Counted from the stretch's first letter, positions 18,224 through 27,620 are shown. The stretch is 64,000 bases of DNA from Cohnella rhizoplanae (GCF_948329515.1 NZ_CAOJCN010000005.1:238094-302093), one strand, 5' to 3'. Made by a program: numbers and translations. The notes: generated by a model not told the origin, from the letters alone.

Positions 18224-19546
18224 TTATTTGCTCACGATATCCTTGACCGCTTGGTCGAACTTCTCGAACAGTTTGTCCTTGTCGATCGAACCGCCCTGAT
18301 ACTCTTGCATCGCCGCGCCCCAGCCCTGGATGACGCCGTCCGGGTACCGCCCCCAATTCCAGCCGCCCGCATCCTTGGCGAGCTCGGATACGGCAGCGCC
18401 GATCTGTCCGATATCCTCGGGCGTAGCGGGGATCGTGGCCAGTGCCGGGATGAACTTGAACTCCTTGGTGATGTAGCTCTTGCCGGTCTCCGACGTGACC
18501 ATCCAGTCGAGGAACTTCTTCGCCTCCTCGGCGTTCTTGGATTTACTGTTGACGATCCAGAAGTTGGCCGGACCGGTGTAGATATGCGCCTTGCCGCCGT
18601 CGTCGATCGGGATCGGCAGCACGCCGAGGTTGAGCTTGGCGACCTTGTCGACGTCGCCCTGGATCCAGTTGCCCTGTTGGATCATCGCGGCCTTGCCGCT
18701 GGCGAAGGTGGCTACCTGCGTCGCGTAATCCGTCGTCAGCTTATCCTTCTGGGCATACTTGAAGACAAGATCGACGTAGTTGATCCACTTGCCGAATACT
18801 TCGTTGCCCTTGAAGGAAGCGGTGCCGGCCTTGTTGTCTTCGATGAACTTGACCGGGTCTGGCTGCTCGGAGAGTCCGACGTTGATCGTATGCTGTCCGA
18901 TCGACCACCATTCGTTCGTCGTGGAGAACGGCGTGATGCCGGCTTCCTGCAGCTTCTTGGCCGCCGCTTCGAGCTCGGTCAGCGTCTTCGGCAATTCAGC
19001 GATGCCCGCCTTGGCGAAGAGGTCTTTGTTATAAATGATGCCGTAGCCTTCGATGTTCATCGGCATGCCCAGCAGCTTGCCGTCCACGCGGGCCGGAGCC
19101 GCGGCGGAGTTGATGACGTCCTTCGCCCAGCCCTCTCCCGAGAGATCCGTCGCGCGGTCGTAGTAGGGCTCGAGCGCCGCGTAGCCTTCGGAGTTGAAGA
19201 TCTCGGGCTCCGAGCCGGACGCAATCTCCGCCTTGAGCAGCGCGTTATAGTCTTCGCCGCCGCCGTGCGTCTCCACGTCGACCTTGACGCCGGTCTCCTT
19301 TTCGTACGCTTCGGCCATCTTGTTGAGCGCGTCCGCGATCTCGACCTTGAATTGGAACACTTTGATCGTGACGTCCTTCTTGGGCGCGTCCGAGGAAGCG
19401 GCCGCGGTGGATGCCGGCGCCGAGGAGGACGATCCGGAAGAGGCCGCAGAAGATGCGGGCGCGGCGTTGCCGTCGTTATTATTGCCGCAGCCTGCGGCGA
19501 CCGTCAAGAGCGATGCGATCAGAATGCCTGCGGAAATGCGTTTCAT
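18224..19546 (-). CDS. Sugar ABC transporter substrate-binding lipoprotein (system 1)
   Basis: A 440-residue family 1 extracellular solute-binding protein. The lipoprotein signal MKRISAGILIASLLTVAAGC (lipobox Cys20) is followed by a Ser/Ala-rich spacer and the SBP_bac_1 fold (FQFKVEIADALNKMAEAYEKE, VDVETHGGGEDYNALLKAEI, GKAAMIQQGNWIQGDV shown in part). The genes order on the minus strand is permease (20498-21388), permease (19659-20498), then this gene after 112 bp. No ATPase is encoded, as is usual for such importers, which share an MsmX-type ATPase. The divergent YesMN-like pair at 21497-25122 probably controls it. The ligand is likely an oligosaccharide (inference). Confidence 0.93.
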   Translation of the reverse strand: MKRISAGILIASLLTVAAGCGNNNDGNAAPASSAASSGSSSSAPASTAAASSDAPKKDVTIKVFQFKVEIADALNKMAEAYEKETGVKVDVETHGGGEDYNALLKAEIASGSEPEIFNSEGYAALEPYYDRATDLSGEGWAKDVINSAAAPARVDGKLLGMPMNIEGYGIIYNKDLFAKAGIAELPKTLTELEAAAKKLQEAGITPFSTTNEWWSIGQHTINVGLSEQPDPVKFIEDNKAGTASFKGNEVFGKWINYVDLVFKYAQKDKLTTDYATQVATFASGKAAMIQQGNWIQGDVDKVAKLNLGVLPIPIDDGGKAHIYTGPANFWIVNSKSKNAEEAKKFLDWMVTSETGKSYITKEFKFIPALATIPATPEDIGQIGAAVSELAKDAGGWNWGRYPDGVIQGWGAAMQEYQGGSIDKDKLFEKFDQAVKDIVSK

Positions 19547-19658
19547 TAGGTAATGACCTCCCGTGTAATCGTTGTTCTAGCTACAGTGTCGAGTATAGAG
19601 GGGAAATCGTCTGCGCAAAACCGACGATGTTGATCTCAAAAGTGTAACATATTGTCGC

Positions 19659-20498
19659 TCAGCCCTTGACCGAGCCCGAGGTGATCCCCTCGACGATATG
19701 CTTCTGCAGCAGCAGAAACAGGAGGATGATCGGCGTCACGCTCATGGCGAGGCCGGCGAGCGCGAGATCCCACTGCTTGGTATATTGTCCGAAAAACCGC
19801 GTGACCGCGAGCGGAATCGTCGTGAGGTCCTTGTTGGAGCCGATGATGAGCACGGGCAGCAGATAATCGTTCCAGATCCACAGCGTGTTCAGAATGACGA
19901 CAGTCACGGCGATCGGTTTCAGCAGCGGGAAGACGATCCGCCAGAAGACGCCGTACGGCGAACAGCCGTCCATGACCGCGGCCTCCTCGATTTCGAGCGG
20001 CACGCCTTTGATGAAGCCGTGGAAGAGGAATACCGACAGCGCCAGGCCGAAGCCCAGATAGCAGACGACGATGCCCAGCAGATCGCCGCGCAGCTCGAGC
20101 AGGCTCGTCACGCGAACCAGCTGCAGCATGACCGACTGGAACGGGATGATCATCGACGAGATGAATGCCAGGAACAGCAGGTTGTTGAAGCGCGAAGGCC
20201 TGCGGACGAGACGGTAGGCGGTCATCGAGCTGATGACGACGATGCCGGCGACGCTGATCGCGGTGATGACGACGGAATTGCGCAGCGCGGTCGGGAAGCG
20301 GATCATGTCCCATACCCGTGTGTAGTTGTTGAACTTGTATACTTCAGGCAGCGAGGCCGCGTCGACGAGAATCTCGCCCAGCGTCTTGATCGAGTTGACC
20401 AACACGAAGTAGAACGGAGCGACGAACAGCAGAGCCAGCACAATCGCGGCGATCTCGATGCCGGCCAGGCGGTAGCGCAGGGCGCGCACGCGGTTCAT
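19659..20498 (-). CDS. Carbohydrate ABC transporter permease, second subunit (system 1)
   Basis: A 279-residue MalG-type permease with six membrane segments. The EAA loop reads EIEEAAVMDGCSPYGVFWRI (about residues 174-193). The ATG at 20498 overlaps the stop of the upstream permease as ATGA, indicating coupled translation; a longer in-frame extension to 20885 lies inside the other permease gene and is not used. It ends with the typical VEGITSGSVKG tail. It forms a heterodimer with the product of 20498-21388 and imports the ligand delivered by the lipoprotein encoded at 18224. Confidence 0.94.
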   Translation of the reverse strand: MNRVRALRYRLAGIEIAAIVLALLFVAPFYFVLVNSIKTLGEILVDAASLPEVYKFNNYTRVWDMIRFPTALRNSVVITAISVAGIVVISSMTAYRLVRRPSRFNNLLFLAFISSMIIPFQSVMLQLVRVTSLLELRGDLLGIVVCYLGFGLALSVFLFHGFIKGVPLEIEEAAVMDGCSPYGVFWRIVFPLLKPIAVTVVILNTLWIWNDYLLPVLIIGSNKDLTTIPLAVTRFFGQYTKQWDLALAGLAMSVTPIILLFLLLQKHIVEGITSGSVKG

Positions 20499-21388
20499 CA
20501 GGCCTCCACCTCCTTGCGCTTGGTGAGCCATACCTGCGTCACCGCGATGAGCGATACCGCGAGGAAGAACAGCATCGCCTTCGCCGTGCCGAGGCCGTAA
20601 CGGTTGTTGACCAGGGCCTCCGCGTAAATGTTGTAGGCGAGCGACTGCGTCGACGTGCCCGGACCGCCCTTGGTGAGCGACAGATTCAGGTCGAACATCT
20701 TGAAGGCGTTGGAGATCGTAAGGAACAGGCACACCGTGATTGCCGGCATGATGAGCGGCAGCGTCACCTTGCGGATGCTCTGCCAGTACCCTGCGCCGTC
20801 TATGGTCGCCGCCTCGAGCATGTCCTTGGGCACGCCGGTCAGCGCCGCGATGTAAATGACCATCATGTAGCCCGCCGATTGCCACACGAACACGATGACG
20901 AGGCCCCAGAACCCGGTACCCGGCGTGCCGAGCCAGGGCTGCTCGAAGAAGGACCAGCCGGTCATTTCACCGATCGTCTTGAAGCCCTTGGTAAAGATAA
21001 ACTGCCAGATATAGCCGAGAAGTATGCCGCCGATGACGTTGGGCACGAAAAAGACCGTGCGCAGCAGGTTGCGCGTCTTGAGCGCCCGCGTCAGCATAAG
21101 CGCGAGCAGGAACGCCAGCAGGTTCGAAGCCAGCACCGTGACGGCGGTGAACCGGAGCGTGAAGCCGAAGGCCGCCCAGAACTTGTCGTCGCGCGTGAAG
21201 ATCCGATCCAGGTTGTCCATGCCCGTCCACTGCGCCTTGTTAAGGTCGAGGCCGTTCCACTCGGTGAAGGAGTAATAGAAGCCGAGCAGGAACGGAACGA
21301 GCACGATGATCGAAAACGCGATCAGCCCCGGTCCCACGAATACGAGCTGCTGAAGCCATTCTCCGGATCTGCCGTTGCGTTTATTCAT
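20498..21388 (-). CDS. Carbohydrate ABC transporter permease, first subunit (system 1)
   Basis: A 296-residue MalF/UgpA-type permease with six membrane segments and the EAA loop DMLEAATIDGAGYWQSIRKV. The start is taken at ATG 21388, eight bases after GAAGGGAG; a GTG three codons upstream is too close to that site. It is the first gene of the minus-strand transporter operon. A 108-bp intergenic region separates it from the divergent kinase gene at 21497. Confidence 0.93.
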   Translation of the reverse strand: MNKRNGRSGEWLQQLVFVGPGLIAFSIIVLVPFLLGFYYSFTEWNGLDLNKAQWTGMDNLDRIFTRDDKFWAAFGFTLRFTAVTVLASNLLAFLLALMLTRALKTRNLLRTVFFVPNVIGGILLGYIWQFIFTKGFKTIGEMTGWSFFEQPWLGTPGTGFWGLVIVFVWQSAGYMMVIYIAALTGVPKDMLEAATIDGAGYWQSIRKVTLPLIMPAITVCLFLTISNAFKMFDLNLSLTKGGPGTSTQSLAYNIYAEALVNNRYGLGTAKAMLFFLAVSLIAVTQVWLTKRKEVEA

Positions 21389-21428
21389 GAAGTACACTCC
21401 CTTCCGATAGCTAAAATATAAAGAGTTA

Positions 21429-21457
21429 TTGCGGCGGGAACCACCGATAGATATGAT
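21429..21457 (+). promoter_or_regulatory. Promoter of the YesM-like kinase gene (system 1)
   Basis: TTGCGG (21429-21434) and TATGAT (21452-21457) are exactly 17 bp apart, 40 bp before the TTG start at 21497. Confidence 0.55.
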
Positions 21458-21496
21458 GGGTTTGGTGTAATATATTGACCTCGGGGGAAAACCGTC

Positions 21497-23482
21497 TTGA
21501 AAAAAAGCATCCGCACGAAGCTGATGGCGCTCCTGCTCGCCGCCACGATCGTTCCGATGGCGCTGTCCATGATTTTCTCGGACTTTTATATCAAAAATCA
21601 GGTGACGGATAAATCGATCTTGGAGAACCGGAGTCTCCTCGAGGTCGGCAAAGACAACATCCTGAACTACATGAACACGCTCAACCGCAATTCGTTAAGC
21701 GTTTACAATTCGATCAATTCGCCGGCTTCACTGTACGCGATCATCGAGCGGTTCACCGCTCCCGGCTCAGACGCAGCGGCCGTAGACTTGTCCTATCGCA
21801 CCGCGATCTACCAGCATCTGCTCAACATGTACCAGTCGAACAAAGAGATTCATCAGATCCACCTGCAGATCGGACGAGGCGAGGACAGCTGGTCTTATCT
21901 GCTCGCGCGAGGGCTATTCCGGAGCGGTCGCGAAGCGGACGGCGGCTGGCCCCGGGGACGTGCAGATAATCCGGTGCCGTTCGTAGAACCCGTCCACAAG
22001 AGCGCGAGCTACGAGCTGGATTCGAGGCGGGCCGTGTCCGCCCAGGACGTCATCACTCTGCGCAGGCCGATCATCCGCACGCCGAGCGATCAGGTCATCG
22101 GCTACCTGTCGATCGACGTGCGGATGACCGTACTTGGCGATATATGCGGCAGGCTGACGCAGTCGGACGAGGAAAAGCTGTACGTGCTGAATCGCGAAGG
22201 GGACATCGTATGCGGGGCGCAGCCCGAGGACGGCTCATCGCTCAAGGAAGCCGGTTGGACGCGGCAACTGCTCGCAAGCGACGGCGAGAGCGGCGACTTC
22301 AAGTGGTCGGATTCGGCTTTTGCCGGCTATATCATCTACGACACGCTGAACACGCAGTTCATGGACTGGATCGTCGTGAAGCAGCTCCCCTACTCGTACT
22401 TGTACCAGAACGCGCAGGGCATCCGCACCATCAACTCGCTGATCATCGCGCTATCGCTCATCGTGGCCGTCATCGCGACGCTGATCGTATCCGTGCAGTT
22501 CACCAGCCCGATCAAGAAGCTGATCGCGCGCATGAACCTGGTCCAAGCGGGCAAATGGAGCGCGGGCGCCGAAGCCGGTCCTGCCCAGCGCAGCGACGAG
22601 TTCGGCGTGCTCGAGCGGCGCTTCGGCACGATGGTTACGACGATCGAGGAGCTGATCAACCGCGAATACAAGCTGGCGCTCGCGAACAAAACGATTCAGC
22701 TCAAGGCGATGCAGGCGCAGATCAATCCCCACTTCCTCAACAACGCGCTGCAATCGATCGGCACGCTCGCCTTGCAGTCCAATGCGCCGAAGATCTACGG
22801 GCTCGTCGCGGCGATGGCCCGAATGATGCGCTACAGCATGAACACCGAGGAGAGCGTCGTGCCGCTGTCCGCCGAGCTCGCCCACGCCAAATCCTACCTG
22901 GAACTGCAGAAGCAGCGGTTCGGCGAGGATCTGGCCGTCTTCTACGAGATCGACCTGGATGCGATGGACATCCCCGTGCCCAAGATGCTGCTCCAGCCGC
23001 TCATCGAAAATTACTTCAAGCACGGGTACGAACCCGGCGCGGCCGGGGCAACGCGTCAGAGCGAGGCGGGCGGCGGGAGCGGCGCTGGCGGCAATGACGC
23101 GGACCCGGCGGATACGGACGGGAGGAACTTGGGCGGGGAGCTCCGCATTGTCGCCAAGCTGGAGGATGAGCGCGAGTGGCTGCGGATCGAGGTCGAGGAC
23201 AATGGCAAAGGGATGGCGCCGGACGCGTTCGCGGGCTTGCGCGCGCGCCTGGCCCATACGGGCGGCGAGGGCGGCGTCGGCGGACCGATCGGGCTCGCCA
23301 ACGTCGCCATGCGCCTTCGCCTATACTTCGGCGACGAGTCGGACATGACCGTGGCCGCTTCGGACAGAGGCGGCTTCAAGGTCGCGCTGCTCATTCCGCT
23401 GCGCCAATCGCCGCTCGCGGAGGGCGGGCGCCAACGCACGGCAGATCGGACTTTCGACATCGATAAGGAGGAAAAGCTATGA
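21497..23482 (+). CDS. YesM-type sensor histidine kinase (system 1)
   Basis: A 661-residue membrane kinase. TM1 spans residues 9-30, an extracellular sensor region runs to about 310, TM2 (TINSLIIALSLIVAVIATLI) follows, then a HAMP region, the His_kinase domain with AMQAQINPHFLNNALQSIG (phospho-acceptor His about 415) and an HATPase domain with VEDNGKGM and GIGLANV-like boxes. The ATPase domain carries an unusual Gly/Ala-rich insertion (about residues 514-545, GGGSGAGGNDADPADTDG). The start is TTG behind GGGGGAAA. The stop overlaps the regulator start (ATGA at 23479), so the two are translationally coupled. The pair is divergent from a sugar importer and probably senses its substrate. Confidence 0.92.
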   Translation: MKKSIRTKLMALLLAATIVPMALSMIFSDFYIKNQVTDKSILENRSLLEVGKDNILNYMNTLNRNSLSVYNSINSPASLYAIIERFTAPGSDAAAVDLSYRTAIYQHLLNMYQSNKEIHQIHLQIGRGEDSWSYLLARGLFRSGREADGGWPRGRADNPVPFVEPVHKSASYELDSRRAVSAQDVITLRRPIIRTPSDQVIGYLSIDVRMTVLGDICGRLTQSDEEKLYVLNREGDIVCGAQPEDGSSLKEAGWTRQLLASDGESGDFKWSDSAFAGYIIYDTLNTQFMDWIVVKQLPYSYLYQNAQGIRTINSLIIALSLIVAVIATLIVSVQFTSPIKKLIARMNLVQAGKWSAGAEAGPAQRSDEFGVLERRFGTMVTTIEELINREYKLALANKTIQLKAMQAQINPHFLNNALQSIGTLALQSNAPKIYGLVAAMARMMRYSMNTEESVVPLSAELAHAKSYLELQKQRFGEDLAVFYEIDLDAMDIPVPKMLLQPLIENYFKHGYEPGAAGATRQSEAGGGSGAGGNDADPADTDGRNLGGELRIVAKLEDEREWLRIEVEDNGKGMAPDAFAGLRARLAHTGGEGGVGGPIGLANVAMRLRLYFGDESDMTVAASDRGGFKVALLIPLRQSPLAEGGRQRTADRTFDIDKEEKL

Positions 23483-25122
23483 GAGTCGTCATCGTGGACG
23501 ACGAGCGTCATGTGCGGGAAGCCGTCCGACTGCTCGTCGATTGGCGTGCGATTGGCGTCGGCGAGATCCATGAAGCGGCCAACGGGGAAGAAGCGGCGGC
23601 GCTCATTGAACGCGTGCGGCCGGGAATCGTCGTCACCGACATGATGATGCCGATCCAGGGCGGGCTCGATCTGCTCGCATGGCTCCAGGCGCATCGGCCC
23701 GAGATCCAGAAGATCGTCATCAGCGGCCACGACGACTTCCACCTCGTGCGCGGCACGATGCAGCACGGCGGGCAGGATTACCTGCTGAAGCCGATCGATC
23801 CCGAGCAGCTGACAAGCGCGCTTGAACGCGCGGTCGCCCGCTGGAACGAGCAGGATCAATCGCGCAAGCAGGAGCTCGCGCGCAGCATGGAGATCAACCA
23901 GCTGCGGCCGGTCATGCGCGACCGCATCTTCTCCGACCTGCTCGGCGGCGGCGACTCTTACGGCAACGCGCGGAGCGCGCTTCAGGGCGAGCCTGTTTTC
24001 CGGACGGCGACGTCCTGCCTCGTCGCCGTCCTCGACCTGGAATCCGCTTCGTCCGAAGTGACGGAGCGGTACGCCGGCAATCGGGATCTGCTGTTTTTCA
24101 CGCTGACCAACATCGCCGACGAAGTGCTTCAGCGCGGCGACCGTGGCCTCGCCTGCCGCAATCTTCGCTCGGAGAACGAGATCCTCCTGTTTTTCTGGAC
24201 CTCGCCCGGAGCGGCGCGGCCCGACGCGGAGGCGCAGCGCCTGTTATCCGAGATTAACGCGTGCTGCCTTTTGACGCTCAAATGCCGCTTCGACTTCGGC
24301 ATCGGCACCGTGCAGCCTTTTCCCAAGGGGGCGGCGCATTCGTATCGCGCGGCCCAGGCTGCGCTGCGGGAGCGCGATCTGCTGGCGGAGCGCGCCCATT
24401 ATTATCCCAGCGAAGCGGCTGCGATTCACGCAGCCGGTCCAGCGCCGCGGCTCGACGACTACGAGGAGAGCCTGCGCCTCGCCGTCCTTAGCGGATCGGA
24501 CAAGCAGATTCGGGATGCCGTCGGCCGCTGCATGACCGAGCTGCGCCGCATGCCCCGGATCAGCAGCGAACAGCTCGATCGGTGGCGGACCGCGTTCGAG
24601 GAGATGCTGCAGCGATGGCAAGAAGCCGGCGATTCGAGAAGCGCGCCTTCCGCAGCCGGCTGGACGGACACCGCGGCCCCTGCCCCGACCGGCGTTCTGC
24701 CGCTGGACGATCGCGGCCGGCTCGATCTGAACGGTCTGGAGACCGTGCTCCGCGACTTTCTGATCGCTTGGTCGCGCAGCCGCCCGTCCGCGGGCCAATC
24801 GTCCCTGAGCGCGATCCCTGCCGTGGTCCGCTACATCGAGCAGCATTACAACCAAGAGCTCACGCTGCAGGAGATCGCGAACCAATTTTACTTAAGCCGG
24901 GAGTATATTTCCCGCAGGTTCAAGCAAGAGACGGGGGAGAATATGATCGATTTCCTCACCCGCATCCGGATCGACAAAGCCAAACTGCTGCTTGCCAATC
25001 CCAACTTCAAAATCGCGCAGGTCGCCGAGATGGTCGGCTACCAGGACGAAAAATACTTCAGCAAAGTGTTTAAGAAGCTGACCGGGGTGTCGCCGAACCA
25101 GTATCGCAAAAAGTCCCCTTAA
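23479..25122 (+). CDS. AraC-type response regulator, YesN-like (system 1)
   Basis: A 547-residue transcription factor. The N-terminal receiver has acidic residues DDE (7-9), phospho-acceptor Asp in IVVTDMMMPIQGG (about residue 54) and Lys in YLLKPID. A long middle region follows, then two AraC/XylS helix-turn-helix motifs at the C-terminus (ELTLQEIANQFYLSREYISR and FKIAQVAEMVGYQDEKYFSK), ending GVSPNQYRKKSP. Its partner is the kinase encoded directly upstream. Known YesMN-type pairs activate adjacent carbohydrate uptake operons, so the likely target is the divergent transporter operon (18224-21388). Its stop lies 15 bp from the convergent permease gene at 25138. Confidence 0.94.
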   Translation: MRVVIVDDERHVREAVRLLVDWRAIGVGEIHEAANGEEAAALIERVRPGIVVTDMMMPIQGGLDLLAWLQAHRPEIQKIVISGHDDFHLVRGTMQHGGQDYLLKPIDPEQLTSALERAVARWNEQDQSRKQELARSMEINQLRPVMRDRIFSDLLGGGDSYGNARSALQGEPVFRTATSCLVAVLDLESASSEVTERYAGNRDLLFFTLTNIADEVLQRGDRGLACRNLRSENEILLFFWTSPGAARPDAEAQRLLSEINACCLLTLKCRFDFGIGTVQPFPKGAAHSYRAAQAALRERDLLAERAHYYPSEAAAIHAAGPAPRLDDYEESLRLAVLSGSDKQIRDAVGRCMTELRRMPRISSEQLDRWRTAFEEMLQRWQEAGDSRSAPSAAGWTDTAAPAPTGVLPLDDRGRLDLNGLETVLRDFLIAWSRSRPSAGQSSLSAIPAVVRYIEQHYNQELTLQEIANQFYLSREYISRRFKQETGENMIDFLTRIRIDKAKLLLANPNFKIAQVAEMVGYQDEKYFSKVFKKLTGVSPNQYRKKSP

Positions 25123-25137
25123 CCATTCGATGAGGCC

Positions 25138-26535
25138 TCATACGAGAAGCATGGCGACCAGCGTCGTGACGGCGAGACCGATGAGCACCGGCGGCAGGTT
25201 GCGGCGCGCCAGCTCGAACGGGCTGACGCCGCAGATCGCCGCAGCGGGGATGAGCGCCCAAGGGATCAGCGTGCCGCCTCCTACCCATATTCCCGCGACC
25301 TGCCCGAGCGCCGTGAGCGTATCGGTGCCGCCTACCGACGCGCCGAACATGCCCGCGATCGAGCCTACAAGCGACAGCCCCGAGAAGCCCGATCCGTCAA
25401 GTCCGGTGATGGCCCCTACGATCGTAAGCGTCACAGAGCCGACCGCGCCGCTCAGCGGCACCGCGTTCGCGAGCGCGACGCCCAGATCGTTCACGATGCC
25501 GTGCGAGCCTTCCGGCAGATGGCCGATCAGGTCAGCGAAGGCCGCGTCGCCCAGGTAGAAAAAGGCGGCGATCGGGATCACGGGCCCGAACACCCGGAAG
25601 CCGAACTGCAGCCCCTCGATCAGGTAATCGGTGGTGGCCTCGAGCCCCCGGTTCCCATGCGCAAGCAGCGTCACGGCCATCAGAATCAACACGGCCGTCC
25701 CCCCGATCAGGGCGGTCGCGTCGCCGCCTTGCAGGTCGAACACGATCATCGCGCCGACGTCGGCCAGGAACAGCAACGGGATAACCACTGCGAGCACCCG
25801 CTTCAGCGTCGGCGCCATCGGGATGACGTCAGCCTGCCCGGCGGAGCCGCCTCCCGCCGCGTTCTCCGCCACCAGGCCGTCGCGGAAGGTACCGCGCTTC
25901 AGGTCCCTTCGCATGAACCAGTACGCCGCCGCTGTCGTGACGATGCCCATCACTGCGACGAGCGGTATGCTCGCCTCCATGACTTGCGTCACGGGAAGCC
26001 CCGCCGCGTCTGCCGTCAGCTTGGGCGCCCCCTGAATGATATAGTCTCCCGACAGCGCGATGCCGTGCCCGAACAAGTTCATCGCCATGGCGGCGCCGAG
26101 CGCCGGCAGACCGACCCGGACCGCGACCGGCAGCAGCACGGCTCCGATCAGCGCGACGCCCGGCGACGGCCAGAAAAACCAGGACGTCACCATCATGATG
26201 ATCCCGATCCCCCAGTACGCCATCGCCGACGTACGGATAAACCGGGTCAACGGCGCGACCATCGCTTCGTTAATGCCCGTGCGGATCAGGATACGGCTCA
26301 TCGAGACGATGATCGAGATGATCAGAATCGTGCCGATGAGCTCCTTAATCGCATATATAAAGCTGTTGAAAATGCCCGATACCGAGCCGCCCAGGCTGTC
26401 GGTCGCGATCAGGCCGAGCGCGAGAATCCCGAGCACGCACACCATCATCGTATCCCGGCGCATCACGAGCATCGCCATGATAAACAAAATAAAAGCCAGG
26501 TACACCCAGTGCAAGGATGTCAGGGCTATCTCCAT
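25138..26535 (-). CDS. Ion-transporter-superfamily permease, substrate unknown
   Basis: A 465-residue integral membrane protein with about 12 hydrophobic segments. The repeat-like glycine-rich re-entrant regions (WPSPGVALIGAVLLPVAVR near residue 125 and SGAVGSVTLTIVGAITGLDG near 375) fit the ion-transporter superfamily that includes GntP, DcuC and citrate carriers. I do not recognise the exact family, so an organic acid or gluconate-like substrate is only a guess. A cytoplasmic loop at about 225-245 is Gly-rich and separates the halves. ATG at 26535 follows AGAGGGTG by six bases. It converges on the regulator gene at 23479-25122 with only 15 bp between the stops. Confidence 0.75.
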   Translation of the reverse strand: MEIALTSLHWVYLAFILFIMAMLVMRRDTMMVCVLGILALGLIATDSLGGSVSGIFNSFIYAIKELIGTILIISIIVSMSRILIRTGINEAMVAPLTRFIRTSAMAYWGIGIIMMVTSWFFWPSPGVALIGAVLLPVAVRVGLPALGAAMAMNLFGHGIALSGDYIIQGAPKLTADAAGLPVTQVMEASIPLVAVMGIVTTAAAYWFMRRDLKRGTFRDGLVAENAAGGGSAGQADVIPMAPTLKRVLAVVIPLLFLADVGAMIVFDLQGGDATALIGGTAVLILMAVTLLAHGNRGLEATTDYLIEGLQFGFRVFGPVIPIAAFFYLGDAAFADLIGHLPEGSHGIVNDLGVALANAVPLSGAVGSVTLTIVGAITGLDGSGFSGLSLVGSIAGMFGASVGGTDTLTALGQVAGIWVGGGTLIPWALIPAAAICGVSPFELARRNLPPVLIGLAVTTLVAMLLV

Positions 26536-26627
26536 ATTCTTCACCCTCTGCCTCTCCTCGAAGACTGCTTCATCTTATGCGAAGAATCGGGCGGGCGTTC
26601 GCCCGGGGCGCGCCGCGCGTTGCCTTT

Positions 26628-26660
26628 CCTGACATTTTAACGATATTCCCTTAAGTCAGG
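26628..26660. repeat. Copy of a dispersed intergenic repeat (solo)
   Basis: ATTTTAACGATATTCCC followed by TTAAGTCAGG closely matches the inverted ends of the element at 52089-53556 (ATTTTAACGATATCCCC...AGTCAGG), with two mismatches over 27 bp. Here it is alone and is bracketed by CCTGAC / GTCAGG, so it can fold into a hairpin. It lies in the 220-bp gap between the permease gene and the small gene at 26758. Confidence 0.7.
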
Positions 26661-26757
26661 CGATCCCGGGAACGAATGCGTCATGCAGGAGTGGTTTTTT
26701 ACCGGATCACGCATTATGATGAATACAGCGTTTGTCCACACAGAAGGGATTGAAGAG

Positions 26758-26976
26758 ATGTCGATCAACCGCAGATTGACGACCGACGCGGATTTTCAGG
26801 AAGCGATGGAGCGGCAGCTCCGCATGCGCGTTTTTAAGGACGACCATATCGTCGACAGCGGCGGCGTGATTCTTCGCTTCGACGATCGTACCGTCGTCAT
26901 CCAGACCAGCGTCAGCGAGCTGGCCTACCATTCGAGACAGGCCTGCGAGTTTTTCGAGTTAAGACGAAGAACCTGA
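26758..26976 (+). CDS. Small hypothetical protein
   Basis: A 72-residue protein that I do not recognise. It has an N-terminal helix (TTDADFQEAMERQLRMRVF) followed by a beta-rich part (VIDSGGVILRF-like, RTVVIQTSVSELAYHS) and ends in RRRT. There is no signal peptide or membrane segment. ATG at 26758 was chosen because AGAAGGGA lies eight bases upstream; a longer frame begins at 26683. It stands alone between a permease gene on the other strand and the L,D-transpeptidase gene. Confidence 0.6.
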   Translation: MSINRRLTTDADFQEAMERQLRMRVFKDDHIVDSGGVILRFDDRTVVIQTSVSELAYHSRQACEFFELRRRT

Positions 26977-27042
26977 GCTCATCCACCCATAATCGCCTCC
27001 TCTCGCGCATATTCATGGAATAGCGCTAGGAGGCGATACATT

Positions 27043-27558
27043 TTGAGAAAAGCATGGATCGTACTGCTCGGCTTGGCTGTTCTGGTCATCGGCTTAATCC
27101 CGCTGAATGCCGCGTCGGCGGCGTCGGCGGCGCAAATCAAGCTGGACGCGAAGTACAAGACGTACGAGAGCTTCATCGTTATCGACAAATCGCTCAACAA
27201 GCTGGCCTACTTCAAGGAAGGCAAGCTGGTCAAGACATTTCCGGTCGCGACCGGCGCCAAACCCTCTTATACGCCCGAGGGTCTGTTCGTCATTCAGGAG
27301 AAGATCAAGAATCGGCCCTACTACAAGGAGAAGATCAAAGGCGGCGATCCCAAAAACCCGTTGGGCGATCGCTGGTTCGGCCTGAAGGTGCCGCTGAAAA
27401 ACGGCCAGGTCTCCTATGCCTACGGCATCCACGGCACGAACAACGAGAAGTCGATCGGTAAATACGTGTCCGCCGGATGCATACGCATGCACAACAAAGA
27501 TGTCCGGTGGTTGTATGAACAGGTGCCCCGCAAGACGCTGGTATTGATTCAAAAATAG
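27043..27558 (+). CDS. L,D-transpeptidase (YkuD domain)
   Basis: A 171-residue secreted enzyme. A signal segment (residues 1-28, VLLGLAVLVIGLIPLNAASA) is followed by the YkuD fold: FIVIDKSLNKLAYFKEGKLV, then the substrate region, and the active-site motif HGTNNEKSIGKYVSAGCIRM with catalytic Cys146. Such enzymes form 3-3 peptidoglycan cross-links or attach proteins to the wall outside the membrane. The start is TTG at 27043, eight bases after AGGAGGCGA. There is no LysM or other wall-binding domain. It is followed by a separate promoter at 27591 for the next gene. Confidence 0.93.
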   Translation: MRKAWIVLLGLAVLVIGLIPLNAASAASAAQIKLDAKYKTYESFIVIDKSLNKLAYFKEGKLVKTFPVATGAKPSYTPEGLFVIQEKIKNRPYYKEKIKGGDPKNPLGDRWFGLKVPLKNGQVSYAYGIHGTNNEKSIGKYVSAGCIRMHNKDVRWLYEQVPRKTLVLIQK

Positions 27559-27590
27559 AGCGAAACGGAACAAACGTTCTCAATAAGGGA

Positions 27591-27620
27591 TTGACTTCCA
27601 TCGAGGATTCCGTGTATATT
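27591..27620 (+). promoter_or_regulatory. Sigma-A promoter of the secreted helical protein gene
   Basis: TTGACT (27591-27596) and TATATT (27615-27620), 18 bp apart, form one of the best promoter matches in the window. The predicted start near 27627 leaves a leader of about 108 nt before the ATG at 27735. Confidence 0.7.
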
